Source of the DNA: an uncultured Erysipelotrichaceae bacterium
Lineage (GTDB): Bacteria; Bacillota_I; Bacilli_A; RF39; UBA660
Assembly (NCBI GenBank): GCA_902775285.1
Contig: CACYLI010000010.1
Span: forward strand, 1 to 38,501
Direction of reading: 5' to 3'
DNA: 38,501 bases
Both the position numbers and the translations under genes were made by a program. The stretch's first letter is position 1. Each line of letters starts with the position of its first letter. The notes under the pieces were generated by a model. The model was not told where the DNA came from and searched no databases. It saw nothing but the letters and a program-made list of their open reading frames with translations. This document shows positions 1-7,785 of the stretch, piece by piece.

Positions 1-1
1 T

Positions 2-583
2 AATCTAACTGTAAAAACCACAATAAAAGATTCAAAAGAATATTTATTAAATAACTCCAATATTGATTTAATAATACTTGATATTACTTTACCTGATGGC
101 AATGGTTTTAATTTATTTGAAAATACTATTAAAGATTTAAAAATTCCTACTATTTTCTTAACTGCTAAAGATGAGGAAGATGATATTGTTAAAGGATTAA
201 ATGTTGGTGCTGAAGATTATATAACTAAACCTTTTAGTACTAAAGAATTAATAGCTAGAGTTAATAGAATATTATTAAGATCTAAAAAGAAAAGTATTAT
301 TAAAATAAAAGACATTTCTTTCAATATGGATAAATTGGTATTAATGAAAGATAATACTCCTGTTGAACTAACTGCACTTGAACTAAAACTTGTAAACTTA
401 TTATTTAATAACTTAAATAAAGTTGTCAGTAGAAATGTTATTTTAGATAAAATCTGGGATTGGACTGGAAATTATGTTGATGATCATACAGTTACAGTTT
501 ATTTCAAAAGAATAAGAGAAAAAATAGGAACAGATATTATAACTACTATTAAAGGTATGGGATATAGAATAGATGAAAAATAA
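2..583 (+). CDS. OmpR/PhoB-type response regulator (5' partial)
   Basis: The reading frame is open from base 2, so the N-terminus of the protein lies outside the window. About 193 residues are visible. The receiver domain shows the phospho-acceptor region IILDITLPDGNG (Asp codon at 80-82), the conserved switch Thr region FLTAKDEED, and the Lys of YITKPF. A C-terminal winged-helix DNA-binding domain follows, with ELTALELKLVNLL and the typical VTVYFKRIREKI recognition helix ending in TIKGMGYRI. It overlaps the histidine kinase start by 11 nt, so the pair is translationally coupled and almost certainly forms a two-component system. The regulated genes are not visible. An ATG at 326 lies in the middle of the protein and is not the start. 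Confidence 0.93.
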   Translation, partial: NLTVKTTIKDSKEYLLNNSNIDLIILDITLPDGNGFNLFENTIKDLKIPTIFLTAKDEEDDIVKGLNVGAEDYITKPFSTKELIARVNRILLRSKKKSIIKIKDISFNMDKLVLMKDNTPVELTALELKLVNLLFNNLNKVVSRNVILDKIWDWTGNYVDDHTVTVYFKRIREKIGTDIITTIKGMGYRIDEK

Positions 584-1787
584 AATAAGATTAAAACAAT
601 ATTTCATTTCTACTTTTGTAGTATCTATATGTTTATTTGTTTTGTTCCTAGCATTAAACATATATGAATATCATACTTATACAAATAATTTTAATAATAA
701 GATTGGTGCTATTATTAATGTAATTAAAGATAAGTATCCAGAAATTACAGATAAAGAAATTATCACAATATTAAATAGTGATAATTTTGAATCCAATGAC
801 TTTTTTACTAAATATGGAATTGATATAAACAATAGATCTGTACTTCTTAAAAATGATAAAGACTATCATACATTTTTAATAATTAATATGTCATTTTTAA
901 TAATATCTATAGTTACATTATTAATTGTATTTATTAGATATAATCATAAAAAGGAAAATGATATAAAGGAAATTATAAAATGTATAGAACAAATTAATAA
1001 GAAAAATTATGAATTACAAATTGATTCAATATCAGAAGATGAACTATCTATTTTAAAAAATGAAATATATAAAACAACTATTATGTTAAAGGAATCTGCT
1101 GAAAACTCTAATAAAGATAAAATGAATCTTAAGAAATCGTTAGAAGATATTTCACATCAGTTAAAAACTCCACTTACTAGCATATTAGTAATGCTAGACA
1201 ATATTATTGAAGATTCTGATATGGATATTAACATTAGAAATGATTTTGTTAGAGATATAAAAAGAAATGTTGTAAATATTAATTTTTTAGTACAAGCACT
1301 TTTAAAATTATCAAAGTTTGATGCTAATACAGTTCACTTTATCAAGAAAGAATATAATTTAAAAAATATAGTTAATGAATCAATTAAAAATGTTTCTACT
1401 TTATGTGATTTAAGAAATATTAATATTGAATTAAATATTAAAGATAACTCAAAAATAGTATGTGATTCTAAATGGCAAATTGAAGCTATAACTAATATAT
1501 TAAAAAATGCTATAGACCATTCTAAAGATAATTCTAGTGTAACAATCAATTTGGACAATAATAGTGTTTATTCTTTGATTGAAATTGTTGATAAAGGTGA
1601 AGGAATTTCAAAAAAAGATATATCACATATATTTGAAAGATTTTATAAAGGTGAAAATGCTACTTCTGATAGTATTGGTATAGGTTTAGCTTTAGCAAAA
1701 ACAATTATAGAAGAAGATAACGGAAATATTAGTGTTGAATCAAATAAAAATGGAACAAAATTTACAATAAAATATTTTAAGTTGTAA
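573..1787 (+). CDS. Sensor histidine kinase of the adjacent two-component system
   Basis: This is a 404-residue membrane kinase. A first transmembrane segment lies at about residues 11-30 and a second at about 101-122, enclosing a short extracytoplasmic loop of about 70 residues. The dimerisation/phospho-acceptor box reads EDISHQLKTPLTS with His195. The ATP-binding domain has the N box around Asn312 (NILKNAIDHS), the G1 box DKGEGIS at about 340, the F box FERFYKG at about 355, and the G2 box GIGLALA at 369-375. Two TM segments with a small sensor loop fit the VanS-like group of Firmicutes kinases, but the signal cannot be deduced. The start codon overlaps the 3' end of the response regulator gene, so the two are one operon. 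A hairpin terminator follows at 1819-1844. Confidence 0.93.
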   Translation: MKNKIRLKQYFISTFVVSICLFVLFLALNIYEYHTYTNNFNNKIGAIINVIKDKYPEITDKEIITILNSDNFESNDFFTKYGIDINNRSVLLKNDKDYHTFLIINMSFLIISIVTLLIVFIRYNHKKENDIKEIIKCIEQINKKNYELQIDSISEDELSILKNEIYKTTIMLKESAENSNKDKMNLKKSLEDISHQLKTPLTSILVMLDNIIEDSDMDINIRNDFVRDIKRNVVNINFLVQALLKLSKFDANTVHFIKKEYNLKNIVNESIKNVSTLCDLRNINIELNIKDNSKIVCDSKWQIEAITNILKNAIDHSKDNSSVTINLDNNSVYSLIEIVDKGEGISKKDISHIFERFYKGENATSDSIGIGLALAKTIIEEDNGNISVESNKNGTKFTIKYFKL

Positions 1788-1790
1788 TGA

Positions 1791-1812
1791 TCGGAATATT
1801 AAGATATTACGA
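1791..1812 (+). repeat. Imperfect-palindrome repeat, copy A (second copy at 37067-37088)
   Basis: The block contains AATATTAAGATATTACGA, found again identically at 37071-37088; the preceding four bases are TCGG here and TCGC there. It forms an imperfect inverted repeat in which CGGAATAT faces ATATTACG across a TAAG centre. It begins four bases after the kinase stop codon and lies about 100 bp upstream of the serine recombinase. It could be a recombination site, a protein-binding palindrome or part of a small dispersed repeat; the sequence alone does not decide. Confidence 0.55.
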
Positions 1813-1818
1813 GGTATC

Positions 1819-1844
1819 AAGAAGATGAAAAAATCTTCTTTTTC
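1819..1844 (+). terminator. Rho-independent terminator after the two-component operon
   Basis: Perfect 8-bp stem AAGAAGAT/ATCTTCTT with a GAAAAA loop, followed by a short T run. It separates the kinase gene from the recombinase unit. Confidence 0.7.
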
Positions 1845-1911
1845 TTATGGTTAAAATCGCACAGTAAACAAATTTTCATAAAAATGGTAAGTTTTAGTAG
1901 AGGTGAGAGAA

Positions 1912-3525
1912 ATGAATAGGAAAGTTGCTATATATGCTAGAGTATCAACTGAACATGAAGCTCAATTATCAGCATTAGATAATCAAGTTCAGTATTATGA
2001 TGATATTTTAGAAAAGCATCCTAACTGGATTCTATATGATAGATATATAGATGAAGGAATAACAGGTACTTCTATTAAGAAAAGAAAAAATTTTATAAGA
2101 ATGATGAAAGATGCTCATGAAGGAAAATTTGATTTAATCATTACTCGTGAGGTATCTAGATTTGCAAGAAATACAGTTGATACATTACAGGAAACTAGAA
2201 AACTAAAAAAGATTGGTGTTGAAGTATATTTTACTGAAGATAATATCTGGACATTTAAAGATGATGATGGAGAACTAAAACTTACTATAATGGCTACACT
2301 TGCTCAAAACGAAAGTAAGAAAACTTCTCAAAGAGTAAAAGCAGGTTTAAGAATAGCATTCATGAATGGAATTTTTATGGGGTCAGGTAATATTTTAGTA
2401 TATGACAAAATTAATAAGAATACTATGGTAGTCAATCAAGATCAAGCAGATATAGTTAGATATATTTTTAAAGAATATCTAAATGGTGTAGGAACTACTA
2501 CTATAGCCAAAGACTTAGAAAGAAAGGGTTATAAAACATCTACAGGATTAAATAGATGGAATGCTGCTTATATAACTCGTGTATTAAGAAATCAATTCTA
2601 TGCTGGAACGATAGTTTATAACAAACAATATATTCCAGATTATCTTGAACAAAAAGCAAGAAAGAATAGAGGGGAAATAGAACAGATAGTTGTTGAAGGT
2701 ACACATGAACCTATTATTTCAAAAGAAGATTTTGATAAAGTACAAGCTATATTAGATAGACATTCTAAACCATCAGTAACAGGTGATAGGACAGCAATTG
2801 GAGTACCTAAATATGTATGGAGTAAGAAAATGATATGTGAATGTGGTTCAACATTTAATAGAAGAAAAGATCACACAACTAACAAAGGTAAGACATATGC
2901 TTATGCATGCTATAATAGAAAAACTCATCCTAAAGGTGGAAAATATGAATATGGTTATAAGTATTGTGAAGTTAAAGAAGTACAAGAATGGAAACTTGAG
3001 AAAATGGCTGAATTTATATTTAGAAATCTAGTTGAAGATGATCACAATAGAATAGAATTAGAGTTAATACTACTAAATGGTATAAAAATAGATACACATG
3101 AAGCTGATGAATTAAATAGTGAAATAAAAAGATATAATAAATTAATAAAAGAAGAATCTACTAAATTAGATAGATTATTGAATTTATATTTAGATAAGAA
3201 AGTTAATCCAAATGATTATGAATCATTTCAAAAGAAATTATCTGATAAAATAGAATTATATAAATTAGAAATAGAAGATTTAGAAAAAGAATTAAAAAGA
3301 TTAGATCCACCTGAAGTTAAAATCGAAAAAGCTAAACAAAGTGTTAGAAGATTATTAGATTTTAATTATAATGGAATTAATGATTTATTAATAGAGGAGG
3401 TAGTAGAAAAAATAACAGTACATAAAGATTGGTTCGAATGGAAATTAGTATTTTTAAATGAACCAATAAATTTAGAAGTGAAAGGAAAAAAACAAGATTA
3501 TTTTATCGTAAAACACGAAAAATAG
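1912..3525 (+). CDS. Large serine recombinase (resolvase/invertase superfamily)
   Basis: The 537-residue protein begins with the serine-recombinase catalytic domain: VAIYARVSTEHEAQ places the nucleophile at Ser12, and the catalytic arginine region is seen in TREVSRFARN. A Recombinase domain follows (about 160-290; FKEYLNGVGTTTIAKDL, with NRWNAAYITRVLRNQFYAGTIVYN). A zinc-ribbon-like domain has Cys309/Cys311 and later cysteines near 333 and 354. A long charged coiled coil (about 385-470) and a C-terminal EVVEKITVH segment complete the usual architecture. ATG 1912 is chosen because AGAGGTGAG sits just upstream; the GTG at 1903 lies inside that ribosome binding site. Such enzymes usually perform site-specific integration or excision on double-stranded DNA. 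Only 5 bp separate its stop codon from the first of six cassette-like repeats, so it is the prime candidate for moving the downstream units. That link is inference. Confidence 0.93.
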   Translation: MNRKVAIYARVSTEHEAQLSALDNQVQYYDDILEKHPNWILYDRYIDEGITGTSIKKRKNFIRMMKDAHEGKFDLIITREVSRFARNTVDTLQETRKLKKIGVEVYFTEDNIWTFKDDDGELKLTIMATLAQNESKKTSQRVKAGLRIAFMNGIFMGSGNILVYDKINKNTMVVNQDQADIVRYIFKEYLNGVGTTTIAKDLERKGYKTSTGLNRWNAAYITRVLRNQFYAGTIVYNKQYIPDYLEQKARKNRGEIEQIVVEGTHEPIISKEDFDKVQAILDRHSKPSVTGDRTAIGVPKYVWSKKMICECGSTFNRRKDHTTNKGKTYAYACYNRKTHPKGGKYEYGYKYCEVKEVQEWKLEKMAEFIFRNLVEDDHNRIELELILLNGIKIDTHEADELNSEIKRYNKLIKEESTKLDRLLNLYLDKKVNPNDYESFQKKLSDKIELYKLEIEDLEKELKRLDPPEVKIEKAKQSVRRLLDFNYNGINDLLIEEVVEKITVHKDWFEWKLVFLNEPINLEVKGKKQDYFIVKHEK

Positions 3526-3627
3526 ATAAAAAGTCATTTTAGTCTTAAAAATCATACATTTAAGCGTCCATATTGGATAAGTTAATTATCTGGTTTGACA
3601 AGCCGCAATCAACAATAAGTAATAATT

Positions 3628-3654
3628 AAGACTAAGTAAAATTAGTCTTTTTTA
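3628..3654 (+). terminator. Terminator within R1
   Basis: Stem AAGACTAA/TTAGTCTT with a GTAAAA loop and a T tail. Compared with the other copies (AAGACTAG/CTAGTCTT) both arms changed together at one base pair (A-T instead of G-C), so pairing is preserved. Confidence 0.85.
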
Positions 3655-3663
3655 TGATATAAT
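3655..3663 (+). promoter_or_regulatory. Extended -10 promoter of the HD-hydrolase cassette
   Basis: TGATATAAT directly after the terminator T tail, 18 bp before the start codon. No good -35 box is visible, as expected for an extended -10 promoter. Confidence 0.7.
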
Positions 3664-3681
3664 AATTAAACAGGTGGTTAT

Positions 3682-4791
3682 ATGGGAAAGTACTTAGATA
3701 ATTTAAATGATGAAGTAAGAGAATATTTTAGTATCTTATCACCAACATTTCCAGAATGGTTATTAGAATATATAGATACCCCAGAAATGGAAAGAATTGG
3801 GAAAATAAGTATGAGTTGTGGAGCAGATTACTCTAAATGCTTTAGTTTAAGGTATTGGTATTCTAATTTAGATCATAGTGTTGGAGTAGCATTAATAATA
3901 TGGAATTTTACTCATGATAAGAAGCAAACTCTTGCTGGACTATTTCATGATATAGCAACTCCAGTATTTAAACATTGTATAGATTTTATGAATGGCGATT
4001 CAGAAACACAAGAATCTACTGAAGAAAGAACAACTGATATTATTAAAAATTCAAAAGAAATAATGGCTTTATTAAATAGAGATGGAATAAAATTAGAAGA
4101 AGTAGATGACTATCATATATATCCAATTGCTGATAATGATACTCCAAGATTATCAGCTGATAGATTTGAATATACTTTTGCTAGTGGATTAACATTTTTT
4201 AGAGTATGGGAATTGGAACAAATAAAAAAGATGTACAATAATATAACAATTGTAAAAAATGAAGATGGCATAGATGAACTAGCATTTAAGGATAAAGAAG
4301 TGTGTGAAGAATATATTCATACTATATCAAGACTTTGGCCTGAATGGGTAAGTGATAAAGATAGGACTGTTATGCAATTCTTAGCGGATATGTGTAAATC
4401 TATGAGTAATGCTGGGTATTTAACAATAGATGATTTATATATATTATCAGAAGAAGAAATAATTAATATATTTTTAAATTGTAATGATACTTATCTATCT
4501 GATAGTTTTAGAAGATTTCAAAATGCTAATACAGTTTATCACAGCAATGAATATGTAGATGGCAGATATTGTGTAAATATTAATGCAAAAACAAGATATG
4601 TAAATCCATTAGTTGCAACTGAAGTTGGACCACTAAGAATCAATATGATATCAGAACTTGCAAATCATGATATAAACTCATATCTTAGTTTACCGAAAGG
4701 AGGATATTATACATATTTTGATTTTGACTTTAAGCCATATGAATATCCAGTAAAAAAACTAGTAAAAACAAATGCAACAAATAACCAATAA
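3682..4791 (+). CDS. HD-domain metal-dependent phosphohydrolase (cassette 1)
   Basis: This 369-residue protein carries an HD signature: the first metal-ligand His is in SNLDHSVGV (His65), the HD doublet in AGLFHDIATP (His89-Asp90), and a distal Asp in LSADRFEY (Asp160). HD proteins of this layout cleave phosphate esters, including (d)NTPs and signalling nucleotides, but the substrate cannot be read from the sequence. The C-terminal half has no domain I recognise. The start ATG follows AGGTGG at suitable distance and lies 18 bp after the R1 promoter. The gene stands alone between repeats R1 and R2. HD hydrolases also occur in defence islands, so a nucleotide-depletion role is one possibility, but nothing here proves it. 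Confidence 0.85.
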   Translation: MGKYLDNLNDEVREYFSILSPTFPEWLLEYIDTPEMERIGKISMSCGADYSKCFSLRYWYSNLDHSVGVALIIWNFTHDKKQTLAGLFHDIATPVFKHCIDFMNGDSETQESTEERTTDIIKNSKEIMALLNRDGIKLEEVDDYHIYPIADNDTPRLSADRFEYTFASGLTFFRVWELEQIKKMYNNITIVKNEDGIDELAFKDKEVCEEYIHTISRLWPEWVSDKDRTVMQFLADMCKSMSNAGYLTIDDLYILSEEEIINIFLNCNDTYLSDSFRRFQNANTVYHSNEYVDGRYCVNINAKTRYVNPLVATEVGPLRINMISELANHDINSYLSLPKGGYYTYFDFDFKPYEYPVKKLVKTNATNNQ

Positions 4792-4959
4792 TTATTTAAA
4801 AAAATGTGTTTGAAAAAACTTTCAGATATGAGCATAAAAAAATAAAAAAATTATAAAATAAGTAATGAAAATATAGTGTACTTAAACCTAAATTGATATA
4901 TTTTATCGCCTACGTTAGAAAGCGGCAGTACAAGCTGCAATCAACAATAAGTAATAATT

Positions 4960-4984
4960 AAGACTAGGTAAAACTAGTCTTTTT
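4960..4984 (+). terminator. Terminator within R2
   Basis: Stem AAGACTAG/CTAGTCTT with a GTAAAA loop and T tail. It ends the HD-hydrolase unit. Confidence 0.85.
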
Positions 4985-4985
4985 C

Positions 4986-4994
4986 TGATATAAT
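4986..4994 (+). promoter_or_regulatory. Extended -10 promoter of the GNAT cassette
   Basis: TGATATAAT, 16 bp before the GNAT start codon, in the same position relative to the terminator as in the other repeats. Confidence 0.7.
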
Positions 4995-5010
4995 TATTAT
5001 AGGTGATAAA

Positions 5011-5550
5011 ATGAAAAACAAGATTTTTATTTCATTACTGCCATTTGAAACAAAAAGACTAATTATACGAAAAACTTCTGTTGATGATGTAAATATGCTT
5101 CTAAAAATGGATAGGCAAGAAGAAACTCAAAAATATTTAGGTGGTATTAAAAATAAAACTAGAGAAGAAAGAATAGCTTTCATTGAGAAAAAACTTGAAA
5201 AATTTGATAAAGGTTTAGCAGGGCAATTAACTGTATGCTTAAAAGATGGAACATCAATTGGTTTAATTGGATTGAATATTAGGGAAGAAAACAACACAGG
5301 AGAGATTGGCTATATTTTTGATTATGATTATTGTAATAAAGGATATTGCACTGAAGCATGTCAAAAGTTATTGGAGATTGGTTTTAATAGGTTGAACTTA
5401 AAATGTATAAGTGCTGATACTGTTGATGGAAACGCAAGCTCAAAAAGAGTTTTAGAAAAGTTAGGTTTTGTATATGAAGATTCTTTTATAAAAGATTCAA
5501 CAGTTTTTCTTTTATATACAATTAATAAAAATGAAAATGATTTAAAATAA
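5011..5550 (+). CDS. GNAT acetyltransferase, RimJ/RimL-like (cassette 2)
   Basis: The 179-residue protein opens with the RimJ/RimL-type pattern LLPFETKRLIIRKTSVDDV. The central strand GEIGYIFDYDYCNKGYCTEA holds the acetyl-CoA-binding turn; the usual R/Q-x-x-G-x-G/A loop is here NKGYCTEA. The segment NASSKRVLEKLGFVYE is the typical GNAT C-terminal helix and strand. Proteins of this group N-acetylate ribosomal protein termini or small molecules such as some antibiotics; the substrate is unknown. AGGTGA lies upstream of the ATG. Its stop codon touches the left end of R3, so little spacer DNA separates gene and repeat, as in compact cassettes. Confidence 0.9.
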   Translation: MKNKIFISLLPFETKRLIIRKTSVDDVNMLLKMDRQEETQKYLGGIKNKTREERIAFIEKKLEKFDKGLAGQLTVCLKDGTSIGLIGLNIREENNTGEIGYIFDYDYCNKGYCTEACQKLLEIGFNRLNLKCISADTVDGNASSKRVLEKLGFVYEDSFIKDSTVFLLYTINKNENDLK

Positions 5551-5614
5551 TTTTTGTCTTATTTATTCCAAATGAGATTATAGTACAAGCAAATTTGAAA
5601 AATAAGTAATAATT

Positions 5615-5640
5615 AAGACTAGGTAAAACTAGTCTTTTTT
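5615..5640 (+). terminator. Terminator within R3
   Basis: Stem AAGACTAG/CTAGTCTT with a GTAAAA loop and a T6 tail. It ends the GNAT unit. Confidence 0.85.
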
Positions 5641-5641
5641 G

Positions 5642-5650
5642 TGTTATAAT
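5642..5650 (+). promoter_or_regulatory. Extended -10 promoter of the radical SAM cassette
   Basis: TGTTATAAT right after the terminator. The ATG at 5656 would lie at or before the expected transcription start, which is why the later start at 5683 is preferred for the gene. Confidence 0.7.
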
Positions 5651-5682
5651 ATTTTATGAAAGGTTCGTCAGGGGATGATATT

Positions 5683-6687
5683 ATGCTAAAGGAAGTCAAA
5701 ATCGAATTAACTAATAAATGCTCTAGAAATTGTAAACATTGTTCTAGTAATGCTACTAGTAGTATAGGTAATTTAAAAGTATTGGATTTTGATGATGTAT
5801 CTAGAATAATTAATGAAGCAAAGTTAATTGGCGCTGAAACTATAGTTTTTACTGGTGGAGAACCTTTAATGTATGATAGACTACCAGAACTAGTTGAATT
5901 AACTTCAAAATTAGGATTAAAATCAACTATTTATACATTTGCATATAGAACCGATGATACTTTAAATAAATATAGACAATTAATTGATTTAGGATTAAAT
6001 AAAATAGTTTATTCACTTGCTGATTCACTATCTGATGAAGAAGATATTTCGGTTTATGATAAAACTGAATTCTTTGATAAAGTATTTGAAAATAATAATG
6101 CAAGATTAGGATTTCATTACACAGTTTCAAAAGATTCATTCTCTAGATTAGAACAAGTAGTAAACGAAACCATTGAAACATTTAAAAGCAGAAGTTATTT
6201 TGATAGAGTTAGTTTATTAAGGTTTGTTCCACATGGTAAAGGAACAACTGATATGGACTTATCAAAAGAAGAATTATTAGCAATTAAAAGTCTTTATTTA
6301 AACTCAAATGATAAAGATAAAATTAGACTAGGTACTCCATGGAATATACTTGGTATTGAAAACACCCCTTGTATAATAGCTGATGAAATAATGATAATCG
6401 GTTTTGATGGAATAGCTTATCCTTGTGATTCAATTAAATATTTTACTAAATTAGGTATTAGTGGAAATATAAGAGAAAACTCATTAATGGAAATGTACAA
6501 TTCAGAGTATTTTACTAATATTAGAAAGTTTAATACTGATAATTCTTGTTCTTCTTGTGAACAATACCCTATATGTAAAAGTGGTTGTATAGGACAAAAG
6601 ATAATTGCTAATTATACTGAAAGTGATGATAAGGTATTAACTTTAAAAAGATGTATTAACTCAAGAGATCCAAAGTGTATGAGGTGA
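5683..6687 (+). CDS. Radical SAM enzyme with SPASM-like C-terminus (cassette 3, gene 1)
   Basis: The 334-residue protein has the radical SAM cluster motif CSRNCKHC (Cys13, Cys17, Cys20) at its very N-terminus and the SAM-binding GGEP in VFTGGEPLMYD. The C-terminal third has further cysteines: PCIIADE, AYPCDS, and a SCSSCEQYPICKSGCIG cluster, typical of SPASM or twitch domains that bind extra Fe-S clusters. Such enzymes modify peptides, cofactors or nucleic-acid precursors by radical chemistry. I chose ATG 5683, with CAGGGG 8 bp upstream; an in-frame ATG at 5656 is too close to the promoter. The next gene starts 3 bp after its stop, so the two proteins share one cassette and probably one pathway. 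Confidence 0.9.
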   Translation: MLKEVKIELTNKCSRNCKHCSSNATSSIGNLKVLDFDDVSRIINEAKLIGAETIVFTGGEPLMYDRLPELVELTSKLGLKSTIYTFAYRTDDTLNKYRQLIDLGLNKIVYSLADSLSDEEDISVYDKTEFFDKVFENNNARLGFHYTVSKDSFSRLEQVVNETIETFKSRSYFDRVSLLRFVPHGKGTTDMDLSKEELLAIKSLYLNSNDKDKIRLGTPWNILGIENTPCIIADEIMIIGFDGIAYPCDSIKYFTKLGISGNIRENSLMEMYNSEYFTNIRKFNTDNSCSSCEQYPICKSGCIGQKIIANYTESDDKVLTLKRCINSRDPKCMR

Positions 6688-6690
6688 ATC

Positions 6691-7629
6691 ATGAAAAAAA
6701 GACAAGAAGTATATGATTTATATTGGTATTTTGCTTATGAAAGACAAAATATTTTTTGGAAAAAAATAAATGGAGAATCTGCTCCATGGACTGAAGATAA
6801 AATATTACAAGAATATAAGTTTTGTAATAGTTATAGAGTTAATGATAGAGTTAGTCAATATTTATTAAAAAATGTTATTTATAATGGTAAAAAGTATTCT
6901 GATGAAGATATGTTGTTTAGAATACTATTATTTAAATTATTTAATAAAGAATCTACTTGGGAATTATTATTAGATAATTTTGAAGATATTACATCAAAAT
7001 CATTTAATATAAAAGAGCATTCTAAAGTATTAGAAAATGCTATATCAAGTGGTATTAAAATATATAATGACGCTTATATAAGTTGTGCTAATAAAGCATT
7101 TGGATATGACAGAAAGCATGATAATCATTTAGCCTTACTTAATAAAATGTTTAATGAAGATAGAATACAAGATAAAATATTAAAATGTAAAACAATGGAA
7201 GAAGCTTTTAACATAATTAAAAGTTATCCTTTAATTGGAAACTTCATGGCTTATCAATTAGTAACTGATATTAATTATAGTGAAATAGTTGATTGGAGAG
7301 AAGATGAATTTACAGTTGCTGGTCCTGGATCACTTCGTGGAATTAAAAAGTGTTTTATTGATAAAGGTAAAATGAGCAATGAAGATATAATTAGATATAT
7401 GTATGAACATCAAGAAGAAGAATTTAAAAGACTTAATTTAGATTTTAAAAGAATTGGTAATAGACCATTACAACTTATAGATTGTCAAAATATATTTTGT
7501 GAATTAGATAAATATTGTAGACAAGCACTACCAGATTTAAAATCAAATAGAACAAAAATAAAAAAACACTATGTTCCAAAAAAAGAAAAAATAGAATATA
7601 TATATCCACCAAAGTGGAATATTAAATAA
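6691..7629 (+). CDS. ADDT/aGPT-PPlase-like helical protein, putative base-hypermodification enzyme (cassette 3, gene 2)
   Basis: The 312-residue protein resembles the alpha-glutamyl/putrescinyl thymine pyrophosphorylase-like and 5-hmdU DNA kinase helical family known from thymine-hypermodifying phages. The signature stretches are YWYFAYERQNIFWKKI near the N-terminus, the TEDKILQEYKFCNSYRVNDR segment, then YPLIGNFMAYQLVTDINYS (a helix-hairpin-helix-like core, as in DNA glycosylase folds), and DEFTVAGPGSLRGIKKCF. In phages these proteins act on 5-hydroxymethyl-dU pyrophosphate in DNA to attach amine groups. The call rests on motif memory, not a search. It is directly downstream of a radical SAM gene, so the two may make or act on a modified base or nucleotide. 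No hydroxymethylase or kinase partner is visible, so a nucleic-acid or small-molecule target is open. Confidence 0.72.
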   Translation: MKKRQEVYDLYWYFAYERQNIFWKKINGESAPWTEDKILQEYKFCNSYRVNDRVSQYLLKNVIYNGKKYSDEDMLFRILLFKLFNKESTWELLLDNFEDITSKSFNIKEHSKVLENAISSGIKIYNDAYISCANKAFGYDRKHDNHLALLNKMFNEDRIQDKILKCKTMEEAFNIIKSYPLIGNFMAYQLVTDINYSEIVDWREDEFTVAGPGSLRGIKKCFIDKGKMSNEDIIRYMYEHQEEEFKRLNLDFKRIGNRPLQLIDCQNIFCELDKYCRQALPDLKSNRTKIKKHYVPKKEKIEYIYPPKWNIK

Positions 7630-7759
7630 AAAACGCATAAATATTATTAAAAAGAATAATGTTATAATTAATTTAAGTCATTTTAGTCCGTATGAGCGGT
7701 TCCTACACCGTTCCAAACATTACTGCAGTACAAGCTGCAATCAACAATAAGTAATATGA

Positions 7760-7785
7760 AAGACTAGGTAAAACTAGTCTTTTTT
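7760..7785 (+). terminator. Terminator within R4
   Basis: Stem AAGACTAG/CTAGTCTT with a GTAAAA loop and T tail. It ends the radical SAM/ADDT-like unit. Confidence 0.85.

Larger units (their letters stand above)
3531..3663 (+). repeat. Cassette-boundary repeat R1 (recombinase-proximal)
   Basis: The left end AAGTCATTTTAGTC (3531-3544) is identical to that of R4. The middle holds a 6-bp hairpin GGATAA/TTATCT and a small GGTT/AGCC hairpin. The core GCAATCAACAATAAGTAAT lies at 3605-3623, followed by the terminator (3628-3654) and the extended -10 promoter (3655-3663). The left arm TTAGTCTTA (3539-3547) is perfectly complementary to TAAGACTAA (3627-3635), which overlaps the 5' arm of the terminator, so an alternative long-range stem is possible. 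At 133 bp it is the longest of six copies. It starts right after the recombinase stop and drives the HD-hydrolase gene. Confidence 0.85.
4895..4994 (+). repeat. Cassette-boundary repeat R2
   Basis: A degenerate left motif is at about 4895-4909. The hairpin GCAG-TACAAG-CTGC lies at 4925-4938, the core GCAATCAACAATAAGTAAT at 4937-4955, the terminator at 4960-4984, and TGATATAAT at 4986-4994. From the hairpin onward it is nearly identical to R4. The preceding 103 bp after the HD-gene stop (4792-4894) contain no gene; they hold an isolated AATAAGTAATG matching part of the core at about 4858-4868, possibly debris of another copy. Confidence 0.85.
5551..5650 (+). repeat. Cassette-boundary repeat R3 (most diverged)
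   Basis: GTCTTATTTATTCC near the left end is shared with R5, and the distance from there to AATAAGTAAT is the same 55 bases in both. The hairpin/core portion is eroded: TAGTACAAGCAAATTTG replaces the ACAAGCTGCAATCAAC type, but AATAAGTAATAATTAAGACTAGG is kept. The terminator is at 5615-5640 and TGTTATAAT at 5642-5650. GTCTTA near the left end can pair with TAAGAC of the terminator arm. Confidence 0.75.

Noticed and set aside
5656..5682. ATG 5656 as the radical SAM start
   Set aside because: It lies 5 bp from the -10 box, at or before the probable transcription start, and has no ribosome binding site; 5683 does.
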